Positions 10,717 to 22,907 of a stretch of DNA of 64,000 nt are shown piece after piece. A program made the position numbers and the translations under genes. The DNA lies in assembly GCF_964204645.1 (NCBI RefSeq), contig NC_134025.1, positions 11,971,001 through 12,035,000 on the forward strand. The letters run 5' to 3'. Every line of letters begins with the position of its first letter. Position 1 is the stretch's first letter. Under the pieces are notes generated by a model. It was not told the origin of the DNA. It ran no database searches and saw only the letters and a list, made by a program, of their open reading frames with translations. The DNA is from Tubulanus polymorphus (taxonomy: Eukaryota; Nemertea; Palaeonemertea; Tubulaniformes; Tubulanidae).

Positions 10717-12559
10717 GATCTGTGACGTCACGTGTCGCTTATTTTAGAATCTGATTAAAATTGAACATTTCAAAGTTACTTTTAACTAAGAGAATGATAC
10801 ACTTTTGTAAACTAGTTTATAGTAATCTATCCGCCAGGAAATGAGAGACACATTTTTTAGCCCTAAATAATGAAATGTACCGAGAATGGAGAGCTACCGT
10901 GTATGATGTAAATTGTATCACTTGCAAAATAAACCAATAGAGCTGTAGTATGATGTAGTCAATGTGAAATATGAGAAACTCCTGAAAACAGCTCCTCCGT
11001 TTAGTACCTACTGATACACCGGTCACAATCCTCTCTTTAATCGTTATCTATTAAAATACTTGAGTAAGGCCCTGGCGAGAGAACGTGTCCGTGCACAAAT
11101 CCGAATGAATAAACTGAAATACCGGATGATAATATTGAAGATAATATATTTTATTTACCTTGAACCTGAGAATGATTTTCCTAATCCCTATTATATGAAT
11201 CCCTATCGTTCCGAAGCTTCTCCTGTCCTGCTGTCGACACTCGTCTTACTAAGGTACAGATTCTCCCGATTGACTGCTCTCTCAAGATGCGGGTCCCTTT
11301 TATAGAAAGAATCGGCATTCTTAAAATACCGACTCTCCCACTCGACTTTTGGCAAGGAGCAGCAACCTTACTGTCATGACTGTTTTGGTCATATAGAATT
11401 TGGCCTTAATGATTCGCTGATCTAAAATTATTTTCAAAACTGATTTGCTAAACTAACTTTTTCCTTCCAACCCTCCTGTCATGACGCGTTGTGATTTACT
11501 CACTCCTTGCTAGTCGTTGTTGAGAGAGCAGCTATTGTCTGTGAATTACCAACGAGCGCATACAGACAACAGAAACTTCAGCCAGCTAGTTTTAACATTT
11601 AACACAAATTAATTTTTCTAAAACATTAGCGATTATTAACAATTTGTTCTTAAACAACATCTAGATTGCTCAAATTAATTATCTTTTCAAAACTTTGTTT
11701 TCTTTTCTAATTACAGTACAAATTCATTGTTTCTTTTTTAATTATTATAATTAACTACGATTCGGAATACATTGTGATTGATTATCAATTCTTAAATTAT
11801 TTGAAATACTTATACTAATTATTTTATCTACAATTTAACTAATTCTATTTTCATACAGGATAAGCAAAACAACCACATCTTCCTAAACTTCCGGTTTTTC
11901 CTTTTACGGAAAGTAGCCGGGAATATCATCAAGTATCAGCGTGATCCCTTCACGAGCCTCATTATAAATACACTCCATTGTTCCGACCCAACCAAATATG
12001 GTTCCAACTATTTAAAAGTTTTATATAAAGATTTTCTGAATGTTTGCCAGATCCCACAGCAGAAGAACCGAGAAAGAATTGTTGTTTATAGACTGATTTA
12101 TGGTTGGCGTTGGTAGATGAAAGCATCAAACAAGAACTTTCGTAATTCTTACTACTAGTACGTTCTTGTCTGACGGCTTTAACGTAACCCCCACGCATAC
12201 GGAAACAACATTAAGAACATTTCTAGATACTACGAAACATTTTTCAGTTACTACGAAAATCTAGCTGTGGATCACTACGTTCCTACGTACCTGGTTTCGT
12301 ATTGCTTTCAACACGGCGATTTTAAGAGGCAATTTGGAATCGGTAAACTAACTTTTAGATACAGGTTAAATTATCATAGTTGATATGAATTATGATTAAT
12401 TCGTCATGGATTATCTGTTATCACTTAATCGGTCCCGAGTGATACGCATGACTAACAAAGAATTGTTCCCGATACTGTCTTAGAGAGCACTCAGTCAATT
12501 AGGGTGAAGTAAATAATTTTGCCTTTTCCTGTTGTTTTGCTTTATCCTGTATTATAATA

Positions 12560-14531
12560 GAATAACATACCTCCATTTAACGCCACCCTTGGGGATTCCT
12601 GATTTTGGGGGTAAATAGAGTGTGGCGGTAAATCGGGGTTTATGTCGAGTCACTCAAATAACTAACCTATTGTCTGCTCAGTAGGCTACGATGTATATTG
12701 ATGTGATGAATAAAGAAAAAAATCTGAAAAAAAAACATCCTTTTACAATTAAAAACTTTTTACAAAATAAACATCGGGGCACATCATCAGGAAAACATCG
12801 AAGGCTAGAATAGGAATCATATAACATGCAACATTGATTTTTCATACTACGGTACCAATCGCTCTGTAGATCGATTCGTAAACCACTTAAATGTGGTATC
12901 CCACAAGGTTCCGTTTTAGGGCCTCTACTTTTTTACGTTATATATATATATTACCTATTGGAGAGATTATCTGTCAGCTTTCTACTCTGTATCATATATA
13001 TGCTGATGACCAACAGCTTTATAAGTTTGTCAATCCTAAATGCTTTGTTGAAATTTCAAGAACACTCAATATGTTAAATAAACTAGTCAGTGTCATTTTC
13101 AATTGGCTAACCATAAACAAACTCAAAGCTAACGGTGAAAAGACAGAATTTATCATACTTGGAACTCCGCATTTTAAGAGTCTTCTGCCTAATGATATTT
13201 TTCTTACTATAGATGGTGCAAAGATCTATCCATCTCAATGTATTCGTAATTAAGGCGTTTTATTTGACGATTCTTTGTCACTCGTTGACCATGTTAGTAA
13301 TGTATGTAAAGCTGCGAATTTTCACTTATATACTATTGGTAAGATACGTAACCTACTTGATGATGAATCATGTAAAACTGCTGTAAATTCTCTGGTCACA
13401 TCTCGTTTGGACTACTCAAACTCATTACTTGTTGGATCCAATAACACACTAGTTAATCGCCTACAAATAATTCAAAATAATGCTGCAAGGCTTATAACAA
13501 GAACTAGAAAGTTTGAACATATTACACCTATTTTAATGGATCTACATTGGCTGCCAATTGCAGTTCGATCAGAGTTCAAAATTCTTTTAACTGTCTATAA
13601 ATGTCTTAATGATACTGCCCCTCAGTATTTGAAATCTCTTTTAAATGTTTACACTCAATCACGACAACTTAGATCCAATTCAGTAACCAATAATCTAGTC
13701 ATATCTAAGTCAAATCGGAAATTTGGAGAGGGCTTTTAGGTGTGCGGCGCCAGCATTATGGAATGGGCTTCCTAGTCACGTTAAAACTAGTCCTACTGTT
13801 CAATCTTTTAAAACTAGTCTCAAAACTTTTCTTTTTAATCGAACATATTTGTCATAACTTCTAGTCAAGTATTCTACTTAATATGTAAATTTTTTTATAT
13901 GTGTCTCTATTTTATGTATGTTTTCTTTTTAATGTCAAGCGCAATGATTATGTTTTAGACTTGGGCTTAATAAGAAAATAAATTATATATTATTATTAAA
14001 TAGACACGCCACTGTACGCCGCCTTTAATGCAAATATCGCCGTAAATCACTGTCTTATTCCATCGTATGGAAAATAATGGTCAGCTATTTTCTATTGCGA
14101 TGGATCTTTATTCCTCCCGTTTTTCTTTTACCGTTAATTCAATTCGTTTCGGTGTCGGTGCCATCTAATGAAATAGTTTTGATAACCGTACCTTACTGGA
14201 GGGCTAGACTCGCAACAAAGTGAGGTGGTCATCGGATCGATGAAACAGGTCATCGGTATCGTTTTATGGTGGCGTATCGTAACATTATTAAAGATCAAAT
14301 TACTCATCTTTTAGAATGGTGGTAAATCGGGAAATATTGTAATACATTTGTATTAGGATTGTAATTTAAGGATTGTTTTAGGAGATTACGTTGGCGGTGG
14401 CGGTATGCGAGGGGCGGTAAATCGGGGTTTTTCCTATACATTTTAGATACGAATGTTCGGTTTCCCATGAAATCCAGGCGGTAGGCGAGGTTGGCGGTGA
14501 ATCGGGGGCGTTAAATCGAGGTATGACTGTA
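12560..14531. mobile_element. Pogo/Tigger-like non-autonomous element nested in the larger element
   Basis: The left end contains CATACCTCCATTTAACGCC and the right end GGCGTTAAATCGAGGTATG, which are inverted copies. The right end continues as ACTGTAGTA, recalling the CAGT...CCTCG termini of pogo-like elements. GGCGGTAAATCGGGGTTT occurs near both ends. No transposase frame; a LINE fragment fills the middle. Confidence 0.55.
12845..13995 (+). pseudogene. CR1/L2-like LINE, 5'-truncated reverse transcriptase remnant
   Basis: From about 12885 the conserved PLKCGIPQGSVLGPLLF block of non-LTR reverse transcriptases is readable, then frame-shifted to the YADDQQLY catalytic block (near 13000). A second reading block after a TAA stop (13250-13252) carries the thumb and C-terminal part, ending with LHWLPIAVRSEFKILL and WNGLPSHVKTSPTVQSFK. 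The stop and frameshifts show it is dead. The 3' tail ends in A/T-rich sequence near 13995. It lies inside the pogo-like element and is therefore the youngest of three nested insertions. Confidence 0.8.
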
Positions 14532-15249
14532 GTAAGATTATAGATGAAAAATTAGTGGAACGGTTATAAAATGATTTTAGGATTGATAATTAATCACAAT
14601 GTATTTCCGAATCAAAAGTAATATTACAAATTCAAAAAGAGAGTTTGTACCGTAATTTCTGACGAAAACAAAGTTTTGAAAATATATTTAATTTGAATAA
14701 TCTGGATGTTTTTTTAGAACAAAATGTTAATAATCGCTTAAGTTTTAGGAAAATTAATTCGTGTAAATGTTATACTAGCTTTCTGAAGTATACGACCTGT
14801 CTGTATACGACCGTTGGTAGAATAGCCGCTCTCCCAACAATGATACCAGGAGTGAGTAAATCGAAGCGCGTCATGACAGGTTGGAAGGAAAAGTTAAGTT
14901 CAGAAAATCAGTTTTCAAAATAATTTTAGATCGGCGAATCATTAGGGCTAAATTATACATGACCAAAACAGTCATGACAGTTAGGGTCCGCAGTCTTGGG
15001 AGAGCAGACTTGATGCAGACTTGTTACCAACAGGTGTGTAGGCTTTGATGGATATACCTATATATAGGGAACTAGAATTGGAATTGTTTTCTGAAATTCT
15101 GAAAACTGGAATTTATAGTGATCTTATCAAGGTGAATAAAAATATATTATCAATTATTATTCAGTCTCGGAATTTCTAGTTTTTAGTTGGGTCTGTTCTC
15201 TTGCCAGGGAAATAAGAAGATATTTCAGAGAATTGTGACCGGTGTATCA

Positions 15250-15548
15250 CTATTTTACATACGTTTTACGAACTCCTTGAAATATTTTTCTATAATATGT
15301 TTCACCATCTACAAGGATTTCTTAGTTAGATTTATGTTTTACAGAATGAAAAACTTTCACAAAATCTGAGTAAATCTTGTAAGATTTGAGAACATATTTT
15401 CTATTCGGTGTTAACAGTAAATCTTATAAATGAATTTTAGTTCTAATGAAGACTTAGTGATAATTTCAAACTAAAGTTAAATTTCGTTTTCAATTCGCGA
15501 GAAGACGCGGTCAGTTCCTGTACATTCTCAGACAGTCGGCACAACCTC
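15250..15548. other. AT-rich spacer upstream of the GPCR remnant
   Basis: No gene or repeat recognised between the end of the large inverted-repeat element and the GPCR first exon. Confidence 0.35.
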
Positions 15549-16600
15549 ATGAATTCTTCTCAGATGCAGATTGGCCGAACTCATAACAGTTACATCGTTC
15601 ACATGTCTGTGATGAACAGGTCTGGAATCTACCGTGATGTGTCTTTGATCATTCTGCCTATCTTATTCCTGTTAGGGGCCTTCGGCAATTCAGCTACTTT
15701 CCTGATAATGGTAAATCGCAGTTTATTCTACGCTTACTATCTTATCGTTTTGTCTCCTCAGTGATTTCACGTTCTGCAGTTAAACACTGATGCCTGTTTT
15801 ACAGTTTGTTCTCGTCCATCGAAACACTCAGAAAAGGTTTAGATTGTAAAATTACTCCAAACCTAAGATGAGATATTTGAATTATTTAGCAAAAGTAGTT
15901 TAAAGTGTATTTCCCTGCCAAATGAAAATGAAGATGTTTAAATTTCAAAATGTCTGACTTCAACGCCCCCTGTAGGCCAAAAAAACGAAAAAATTGTAAA
16001 AGGCATCCACCACACATGATAACCCACCTACTCTGCTATCAAATGAGCCCAGATGCCAAGCTGTAACAAAAAATGCCGTGATCGTCGAATTTTCCATGAT
16101 TGGCTGGCTGACTAACTGGTCATTCATGAAGAATTAAGCATCAGTTGTCAAATCTATGAATTTGCTAACTTTCTTGCGGCCTCCGTCAGTTCGTGGTTTG
16201 TAGTATTAATATATCTAGAATGCGCGGCAGTTGTGCTTTTTCCGTTCACATCTCGTTTGATATGTACACCGAGGTTCGCTATATTCATAATTATTGCAAT
16301 GTACTGGTCCAGAGTCCTATGTTCTCTTAATCATAACCGACCAGTCTTTCGGGTGTTACTGTGAATTATTTGACCAAATAATGGTTATAACTAACATCAA
16401 ATACTGTAATTATAGTTATGTTATTCAGAGGTTCAAAAATGGTATCGTCTGATTGGAAAACTACAAAATCAAAACGTACAACAACGCTTGTAAGAGTTTC
16501 GCTCGCATTTACAATATACACTTCCATCCACTATTGCTGTACAGAACTACAGTACTTCTTGAAGTATGTCGAAATAATAATACGTCGTTCGCGACGGTGA
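15549..16600 (+). pseudogene. Rhodopsin-family (peptide-type) GPCR remnant
   Basis: Exon 1 (15549-15710) starts at ATG and encodes an extracellular N-terminus with two possible N-glycosylation sites (NSS, NRS), then TM1 with the class A GN motif (LPILFLLGAFGNSATFLIM) and a donor GTAAAT. At 16119-16364 one frame reads TM3 and the start of TM4: ISCQIYEFANFLAASVSSWF, then VVLIYLECAAVVLFPF, then a TM4-like stretch. The E/DRY position reads E-C-A. The frame runs into TGA at 16362. A third block (16418-16600) has KSKRTTTLVRVSLAFTI, resembling the ICL3/TM6 boundary. TM2, TM5 and TM7 were not found. Exon 1 could belong to a living gene, but the downstream pieces look decayed. Confidence 0.6.
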
Positions 16601-17388
16601 CTAAAGACAAGCGACCATCCTCGTCCGTTTGACCTGTAGGCATGATATCTACTAGAGACCAAGCCCATAGGTAAACGGACGCCACTCCTTTAAACATTGA
16701 CACCGGAAAGTTAGGGTCCAGCTATCGGTCTGTTACTATTATTCGTCGTAACGCGCCGACAACTCAAGTTTGCAATACCGAAATTCGTTCTTCATGAATC
16801 CGCCCCTCGACTGAAACCACCTGAACGACTATATGCGATCGAGGCGTTCTATCGCCGAGTCCCCCTTGCTCGCTAACCAGCGCTCTCCTACTACCTGTAC
16901 CGTTTTCATAATGAACTATATCAAGTTATTTGTAACATATTCCGCAACATTCGAAGTCTCGACAAGGAAGATCAATTTGAGATCCTACTTTCTTCCCATT
17001 CATTAGCTAGAAATGTAGGCAAATTTGTAGACCAAGCCGAATTCTTGCACACCCAATTCTATATCCACCTTCTTCATACATGTAAACATTCTTAGATTTG
17101 GTAACTTCTGCATGAGTCTTACTGAGTGCAATTTCTATACACCATCTTTTCTTTTGTTAATTTTCTTTTGTTAATTCTTTTTATCATCCACAATCGTGTT
17201 ATATTTCATGATGAATAAATATTGAATTGAATTAAATTGAATTAATCGAGTTAGGTAGATGATGTGATTTGGACATTCTCGGAGCTACCCCAACAGAACT
17301 CCAAGGTTGCACAAAATTCTGAAGGACGTCGGGTAGTTTGACAATCCGAAAACGAATCGAAATTGAGATAAACCGATAAATGAGATAA
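16601..17388. other. Spacer with possible LINE 3' end
   Basis: No gene. One plus-strand frame near 16958-17095 reads DKEDQFEILLSSHS and ARNVGKFVDQAEF before a stop, vaguely like a non-LTR retrotransposon C-terminus. An ATTGAATTGAATTAAATTG tail (about 17220) follows. Weak evidence only. Confidence 0.25.
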
Positions 17389-20300
17389 ATGCTGCGCAAG
17401 ATTGTCGAATACGAGCCTTCAACTTCTTCATCAGATAATGATGACGATGAACTTATTTTCCATCGCCAGCATCGACTGACGAAACATCGAATTCTTGGCC
17501 TATCATCACCGAAAGGTACGTTGTCGTTCGGTCACCACGGCACGGGACAAATGCACTCGCCAATATCACAGGGGCTTGTAAACTAGCTTGGATTTTACTG
17601 CCGGGTTGTCGATAATCTCGCGAGAATGGTGCTTAATTTAAACTGCAAATAAATTCAAAATATCACAGAATAACCTCTTGTTGATGTTGTTTATTTATCC
17701 ACTATAGAGTTCCGATAAACAATTGGCTGTTAAGGATCAGTATCAGCGGGCGCGACACCTTACTATATTAAAATAACAAGGGATGAAACGGCTTCGCTTT
17801 TGCCTGTGACCGTATTGATGCGGCGGAAACCACTGCGCATGCGCGGCAACTTCCGAGCGCTAGTGAGCTGTCAATCAAACAACAATTTATAGTTTTTCTA
17901 CATCAATTCAAAAATTGATAGTTTCCTTAGAAGTGTGATTGCCTTGGCTTGAAAGAGGTTTTTGAGAAAAATCAATTGAACTTGAACTGATCTTAACCTT
18001 TCGGAAAGTTGCCGCGCATGCGCAGTGGTTTCCGCCGCATTCAAACTTTATTTTCAATCTAAAATTAAAACTACACTAGGTGTGGGGCTTCTATTTCTTG
18101 AAATTGCTACTTGTCCTACAGTTTGGATCAGATCAATTCCAAATTTGGTATGAATATTCTATGGACCAATGCCTAAAAAGGACCAAGCCTTTTTGGATTT
18201 GGTCACCAGGAGGTACCCTTGGGTATGGGGCTTCTATTTTTTCAAATTGCACAGCAGAGCTATAAGCCGATAGGTTCCTTGTTTGTTCTCACCACCAGGG
18301 GAGTTGAATACTAAATATATACAATTGTCTTATTTATATTGGTACCATTGCTTATTATGTGATCACAATCAATTGCAAATTTATAGCTTGATATTGTCAG
18401 ATTGTTGAGCATTTCATTTTCAAACCTCTTCCCTGAGCCCCTAGTTTGAAACCTGAAAACCATATCTTTGACATGATTTATAGCAAGTTCGGCACCTTAA
18501 AATGCTAATGGGCAATGTCAGTTACCATTCAGAATAATGCCATATTGACAAAATATCCACATCCTTTTGCAATTTAGCCCTAGAACATTATGAATGTCAT
18601 CATTTGGGCGCCTAAACTGCTTTCCAACCCCTTATAATAAAACTGATTGCCTTTTGAATGATGAGTGATTTTTGAGTTTCATTAATCTTTTATAGATGAG
18701 TCAGACAGCACCTCCAACCCCCACGGGATGCGTTCGGGTTCCACTACTACTAGTGCAACAGCACACCACTGCGATAACAGCAATAACGATATGGATAATT
18801 ATTTCGGCTTAGATCTACCGCAGCTTGCCGATTCTCCGCAGTTGAATACAGCTAGTACGCTAACCAATGATGTTACGCCTAGTGATAAAACAACAGAATT
18901 TGACGTTCCATTAGTGAAGAGACGACGTACTGTTAGCAGTACTAGTGTCAAGCAAATCGAAGAAGTTATTAGAGTTGAAGTGCCGCAAACAGATTTCTGG
19001 AAAAGTGTTGACCAAGAAATGGTCAAGGAAGTCAATAAGAAAGACAATAGCACGAATCCGGTTGATGATACCGGTTCGGGGAATGAACGTCACGGACGAA
19101 GTCATCATAGAATCAATGACCTTCAGGCAAATAAATTATATGAATATGGCAAAATTCAGCCAAAAAGTAATATACCTGCTTTGGGTTCAAAATTGAGCAA
19201 GAGTTGTGATGTTTCTTTGAATTCTTCAGCTCCGAAAAAGCACATTTTTTTCGTACATCACAAAATTTCGCCCTGGCTGAGTAAGTCAAATATTCATTAT
19301 CAGGCTCCGTGGAGTGAATTGGAAAAAGTAGAAGCTCATGCCGGGGCCGTGAACCGCATTCAATGGTGCTCGCGAAAAGACTATAGCCATCTGCTGCTTT
19401 CGGCGTCGATGGATTCAACTGTTAGATTGTGGAATATGTTCAGTTCGGTCAATTGTCGATTAAGCACGTATGACCACCATTCGAAAGCCGTGAAAGACTT
19501 GACTTGGCTTCGATCGTCGAATGAATTTATTTCGTGCGGTTTTGACCGGACGGCGAAAAATGTTGATATCGAAACAGGTAGGCTATGGTTCATCACATTG
19601 ACACGTTTAATGCGTTGGAAAATGCATTATTACAAAGGATGTAAAATATTTCTTTCATTGACTTCGTCATGAGTGCACAATGTTTCATATCTCCAAGAAG
19701 ATCTCATGGATCTCATATCACCCTTGTCACATTAGTCATTACGAAACTAACTGGGCGTGTCTACTTGTAGACTTCTTAAACCAAGGGTGCCAATCAAATA
19801 GAAAACCGCTTAGGTCAGTGAAGGAAAGGATTTTAGTGAGGACCCCTGTGTCACCAGTTATCCGGCCAAGATGAAATGGTGTGTATTATGATAGGACAAC
19901 TCGGTCAAATTTCGGTTCATTTACAATTAACTTTCATCTTGCTTTTTAGCCTCACACATAGGGGCAAATCACAGATCTGAACTCAGATTGACCATTAAGA
20001 GTTCATGAGTAGGCGATTTTATGGATATTATAGGTATATGATGTTAATTGAATCTGAAAATTATTATATGGCATCATTGTCCAAATGCCCATTGATGCCA
20101 CCTCACTTGTCACAATCGGAATCTTCAACAGGCATGTATCCAGTGGGTTCTTTGTATTATTTATTCAGTTTTCAACACTACAATAATTTCCAAGCCTACA
20201 TGGTATATTTTTGGTATGATATGATTAAGCAGTGCCTAAAAATACACAGAATACCTGAAAATTAGACAAATTTTTTCAAAATTTTCTGGAGGATGATCAT

Positions 20301-22907
20301 CAGAGCACCTCCCTTTGAAAATCCTGGATCCACCCCTGCTTGGTTACTACAACCCACTGCAGAGTCCTCATTTCTCTGACCTATTATCGTGCCATAGGAA
20401 TGAGCCTGTTGTGAAGTGCTTCCTGATCCTTTCGATATTTATTGACTATCCATTTTAGGGAAGGTTTTATCAACGCACGAGAATCCAACGTATGTTACAT
20501 GTCTCAAACTTCACCCGGGTAGTGGTGATAATGTATTTGTACTGGGATCAAAAGATGTTATCCATTGCTGGGACAAACGAACGCCTAAAACACCAGTCAA
20601 AAACTTTAAGTACAAGTTTACGTTTGGCCAGGTACGTCGATGCAAAAAATGTATTTCAAACTCTAAACTTTTTCTGGTCTTCATCTGAAAAACCATTGTC
20701 AAGGAATGAATTTTGAAACTGAATTCAAATCTGCGGGTATCATCGTGAAGTGTTAGAATTCGCTATATGTCACAAATTATGGCTAGAATGTCGAACCCAC
20801 AATAAACTACGAATGATATAAACTTAAAAAAATTTATTTGAACCTCAAAATTCTCGCAGCTTCATGTATTTCATATTTTATCGTGGGTTTGACATTCTAG
20901 CCTTTATCTGTGACATATATTGCAAATTCCACATCTTCTATATTTCATTGTCCAATATCTTTTAATTGATGGTGATTATTATTATAAAAGGTCCAAGATT
21001 TGCTGTTTACCGATGGTGGAAATACGCTGTTTAGTTGCAATGATGTTGTGAGCCGGGATTCTGCTGATCGTAACATTATGGCGTGGGACTTTCGCACTAC
21101 AGCTGTTCTGTCGCAACAAATCTATCAGGTACTATAGTAAAGATATAACAAAACTGAATATATGCAGGTATCAATCCAAACCAGGACTCGCCCAGAAGCA
21201 GGTCAACTCCTACCTGGTTTCATCACCAAATGTGCATGGTCTTCCTAGTTCTGTTTTTTGGTAGTACCGAGTTCGGTGGATTTACAGGATATGTAGTTTT
21301 TGTCCGATATATTCTCTAGGAGAAATACACGTGTACACGTTTGAAGGCACACCATTCTGACAATCAACTGTTGGCGCAATCCAATGGAGGATATATCGCA
21401 CAGTTTTCATGCAGTAGGCCGTACAAATTAAACAAACGCAAACGCTTTCAAGGCCACAAGGTAATCAATCGATTGTTGATCTTGACAATATTTTAGATTT
21501 TCAGTTACTCCAGGGGTCGTCCATTTATTATGTATGTACATAAAATTTACCCACCTATTGCTAAGTTCAGACCCCTCACAGCCAATGTTTAAAGAGAAAC
21601 ATTGTTGATATCGGCATGTGACGGTAATGCTGTTATACTTGCTGGATGCACAAAAAAGACAGTGGGTTTAATTGGTTGAAGTTTCTTCATTGTTCAGTGA
21701 GAATCTTAGCGCCGCTGGTAAATGGCCATTGTGACTGTTCACCAATGCTCGATTTATACAATTCTAGAGGGCATCTTTTCTGGATAAAAAGATTCTCCAG
21801 TCGGTATCCCGCATCAAAGTTTGGTATCCCAGTTCACCTCAGAAATTAGTTTTTATTGAAGAAAACAGGAAAAAAGTAAGATTTAACAACTACACGGTGA
21901 AATCAAATTCCTTGTCTCCTGTCGGGATAGTTTCAATCCCAAAAAAAAAAAATCTACACCGTCAGGATATTGGGATACTGTCAATATTGAGTTCTTTTCA
22001 ATAGAGCTTCAGTACGTAGTGCTATAAACCAATGATGCATGTTACATGAGTACATTTGTCATTATTCAAGCTGGTTTACCGATAGTTACGAAAACACACA
22101 CAACACACACACTTGTAGATCCCCCTTTCCCCCGAACGCAATTTTATCAGAGACCACCCCTACCCTGCATTTGTGATTGTGGCTTATAAGTCACTATCTC
22201 AGGAGTTTTTTTGGTCCGTGCCAACTGTTCACTCAGGTACCAAATGAGCCCGTGCCTGCTTGGCCCGACCAAAAATGTTGGACTAGACCTGCACCAAATT
22301 TTTGCACAGGTCAAAGTATTGCATGTGCATTGCAACTCACTTCGCTTTGTCACTGCCTTGTTTAGTATCGAGTGAGTGTTTTATGTGTGAATATGAAAAG
22401 TTAGACTCGGGCCTGATCTGGGCCAAATTGGTCCAGGTCAAATGGTCTCCGTGTGATCATGGCTAGAAATTTAGAAATGTGTTGATGGCTTAATTATCAT
22501 TTTCCTTTCATCTGCATAGGTTTATTGAATTGCCAGATGTAAGGATCAATCTGTGCCTGAACTTGCCTCCTTCTGAAGTGCTGCATATTGATAGTAGCAA
22601 TGGCCAATGGGGGATCTTTCAATCTCTTAAATCTTTAAAGCCTTAATAAGTTTTATAAGGAATCCTCTTAATCTGCAATTTATAGGTTCTAGGCTACAGT
22701 ATTGGTTTTGACACTAGTACCGATGGTAGAACTGTGATCAGTGGCAGTGCAGACGGACGAATAGCATGTTATGATTATCAAACTGGAAAGAACTTCAGAA
22801 CATTAGACACAAAAATGGCTGTGTGCATGGACATAGCTTTTCATCCAGTTTTACCTTCCACTATCGCGGCGTGTGCTTGGGATGGTATGATATCTGTATG
22901 GCAATGA
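17389..22907 (+). CDS. WDR25: WDR25, WD repeat-containing protein 25 (complete, six exons)
   Basis: Exons: 17389-17515, 18696-19577, 20459-20631, 20991-21128, 21320-21460 and 22686-22907, all with GT/AG introns and consistent phase. The product is about 560 residues; the human protein is about 540. The N-terminus is acidic and disordered (YEPSTSSSDNDDDE), comparable with the acidic start of human WDR25. The middle is variable. From about residue 255 to the end there is a WD40 propeller: AHAGAVNRIQWC, LLSASMDSTVRLWN, EFISCGFDRTAKNVDIETG, SRDSADRNIMAWDFRT (very close to human), LLAQSNGGYIAQFS, KRKRFQGHK, VISGSADGRIACYD, and the end SVWQ before TGA. The molecular role of WDR25 is poorly known; a relationship to the splicing factor CDC40/PRP17 fold is often noted. 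It is convergent with the BEGAIN-like gene downstream. Confidence 0.94.
17680..18045. mobile_element. Palindromic MITE, second copy (right end truncated)
   Basis: Shares TGTTTATTTATCC, TTTGCCTGTGACCGTATTGA and GCGCATGCGCGGCAACTTCC with the element at 6735-7227, including the mirrored half (GTTGCCGCGCATGCGCAGTG). The right terminus is missing. It sits in WDR25 intron 1. Just downstream, GGGGCTTCTATTT recurs at about 18084 and 18228 as a short direct repeat. Confidence 0.65.
20286..20338. mobile_element. Solo end of the CAGGGGYGGATCYAGG-type MITE
   Basis: CCTGGATCCACCCCTG at the right end is the inverse of the terminus seen intact at 49833-50079. Only one end is recognisable. Located in WDR25 intron 2. 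Confidence 0.45.
22230..22450. repeat. Diverged dispersed repeat (TTGGYCC-rich)
   Basis: Contains GCTTGGCCCGACCAAAAATG, TTTTTGCACAGGTCAAA and GGGCCAAATTGGTCC. Related vocabulary recurs near 38630-38735 and 62540-62790. Located in WDR25 intron 5. Confidence 0.35.

Larger units (their letters stand above)
11012..15249. mobile_element. Large DNA element with 0.7-0.8 kb inverted terminal repeats
   Basis: The left end begins TGATACACCGGTCACAAT and the right end finishes ATTGTGACCGGTGTATCA. The left repeat (11012 to about 11805) and right repeat (about 14568-15249) align in inverted orientation over most of their length by eye. Shared words include CTTCCAACC/GGTTGGAAG, TCAAAACTTTGTTTTC/GAAAACAAAGTTTTGA and TACATTGTGATT/AATCACAATGTA. 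Both arms carry TCATGAC motifs. The arms have diverged (roughly 75-80% by eye). I recognise no transposase. The interior is occupied by another transposon and a LINE fragment. Confidence 0.7.
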
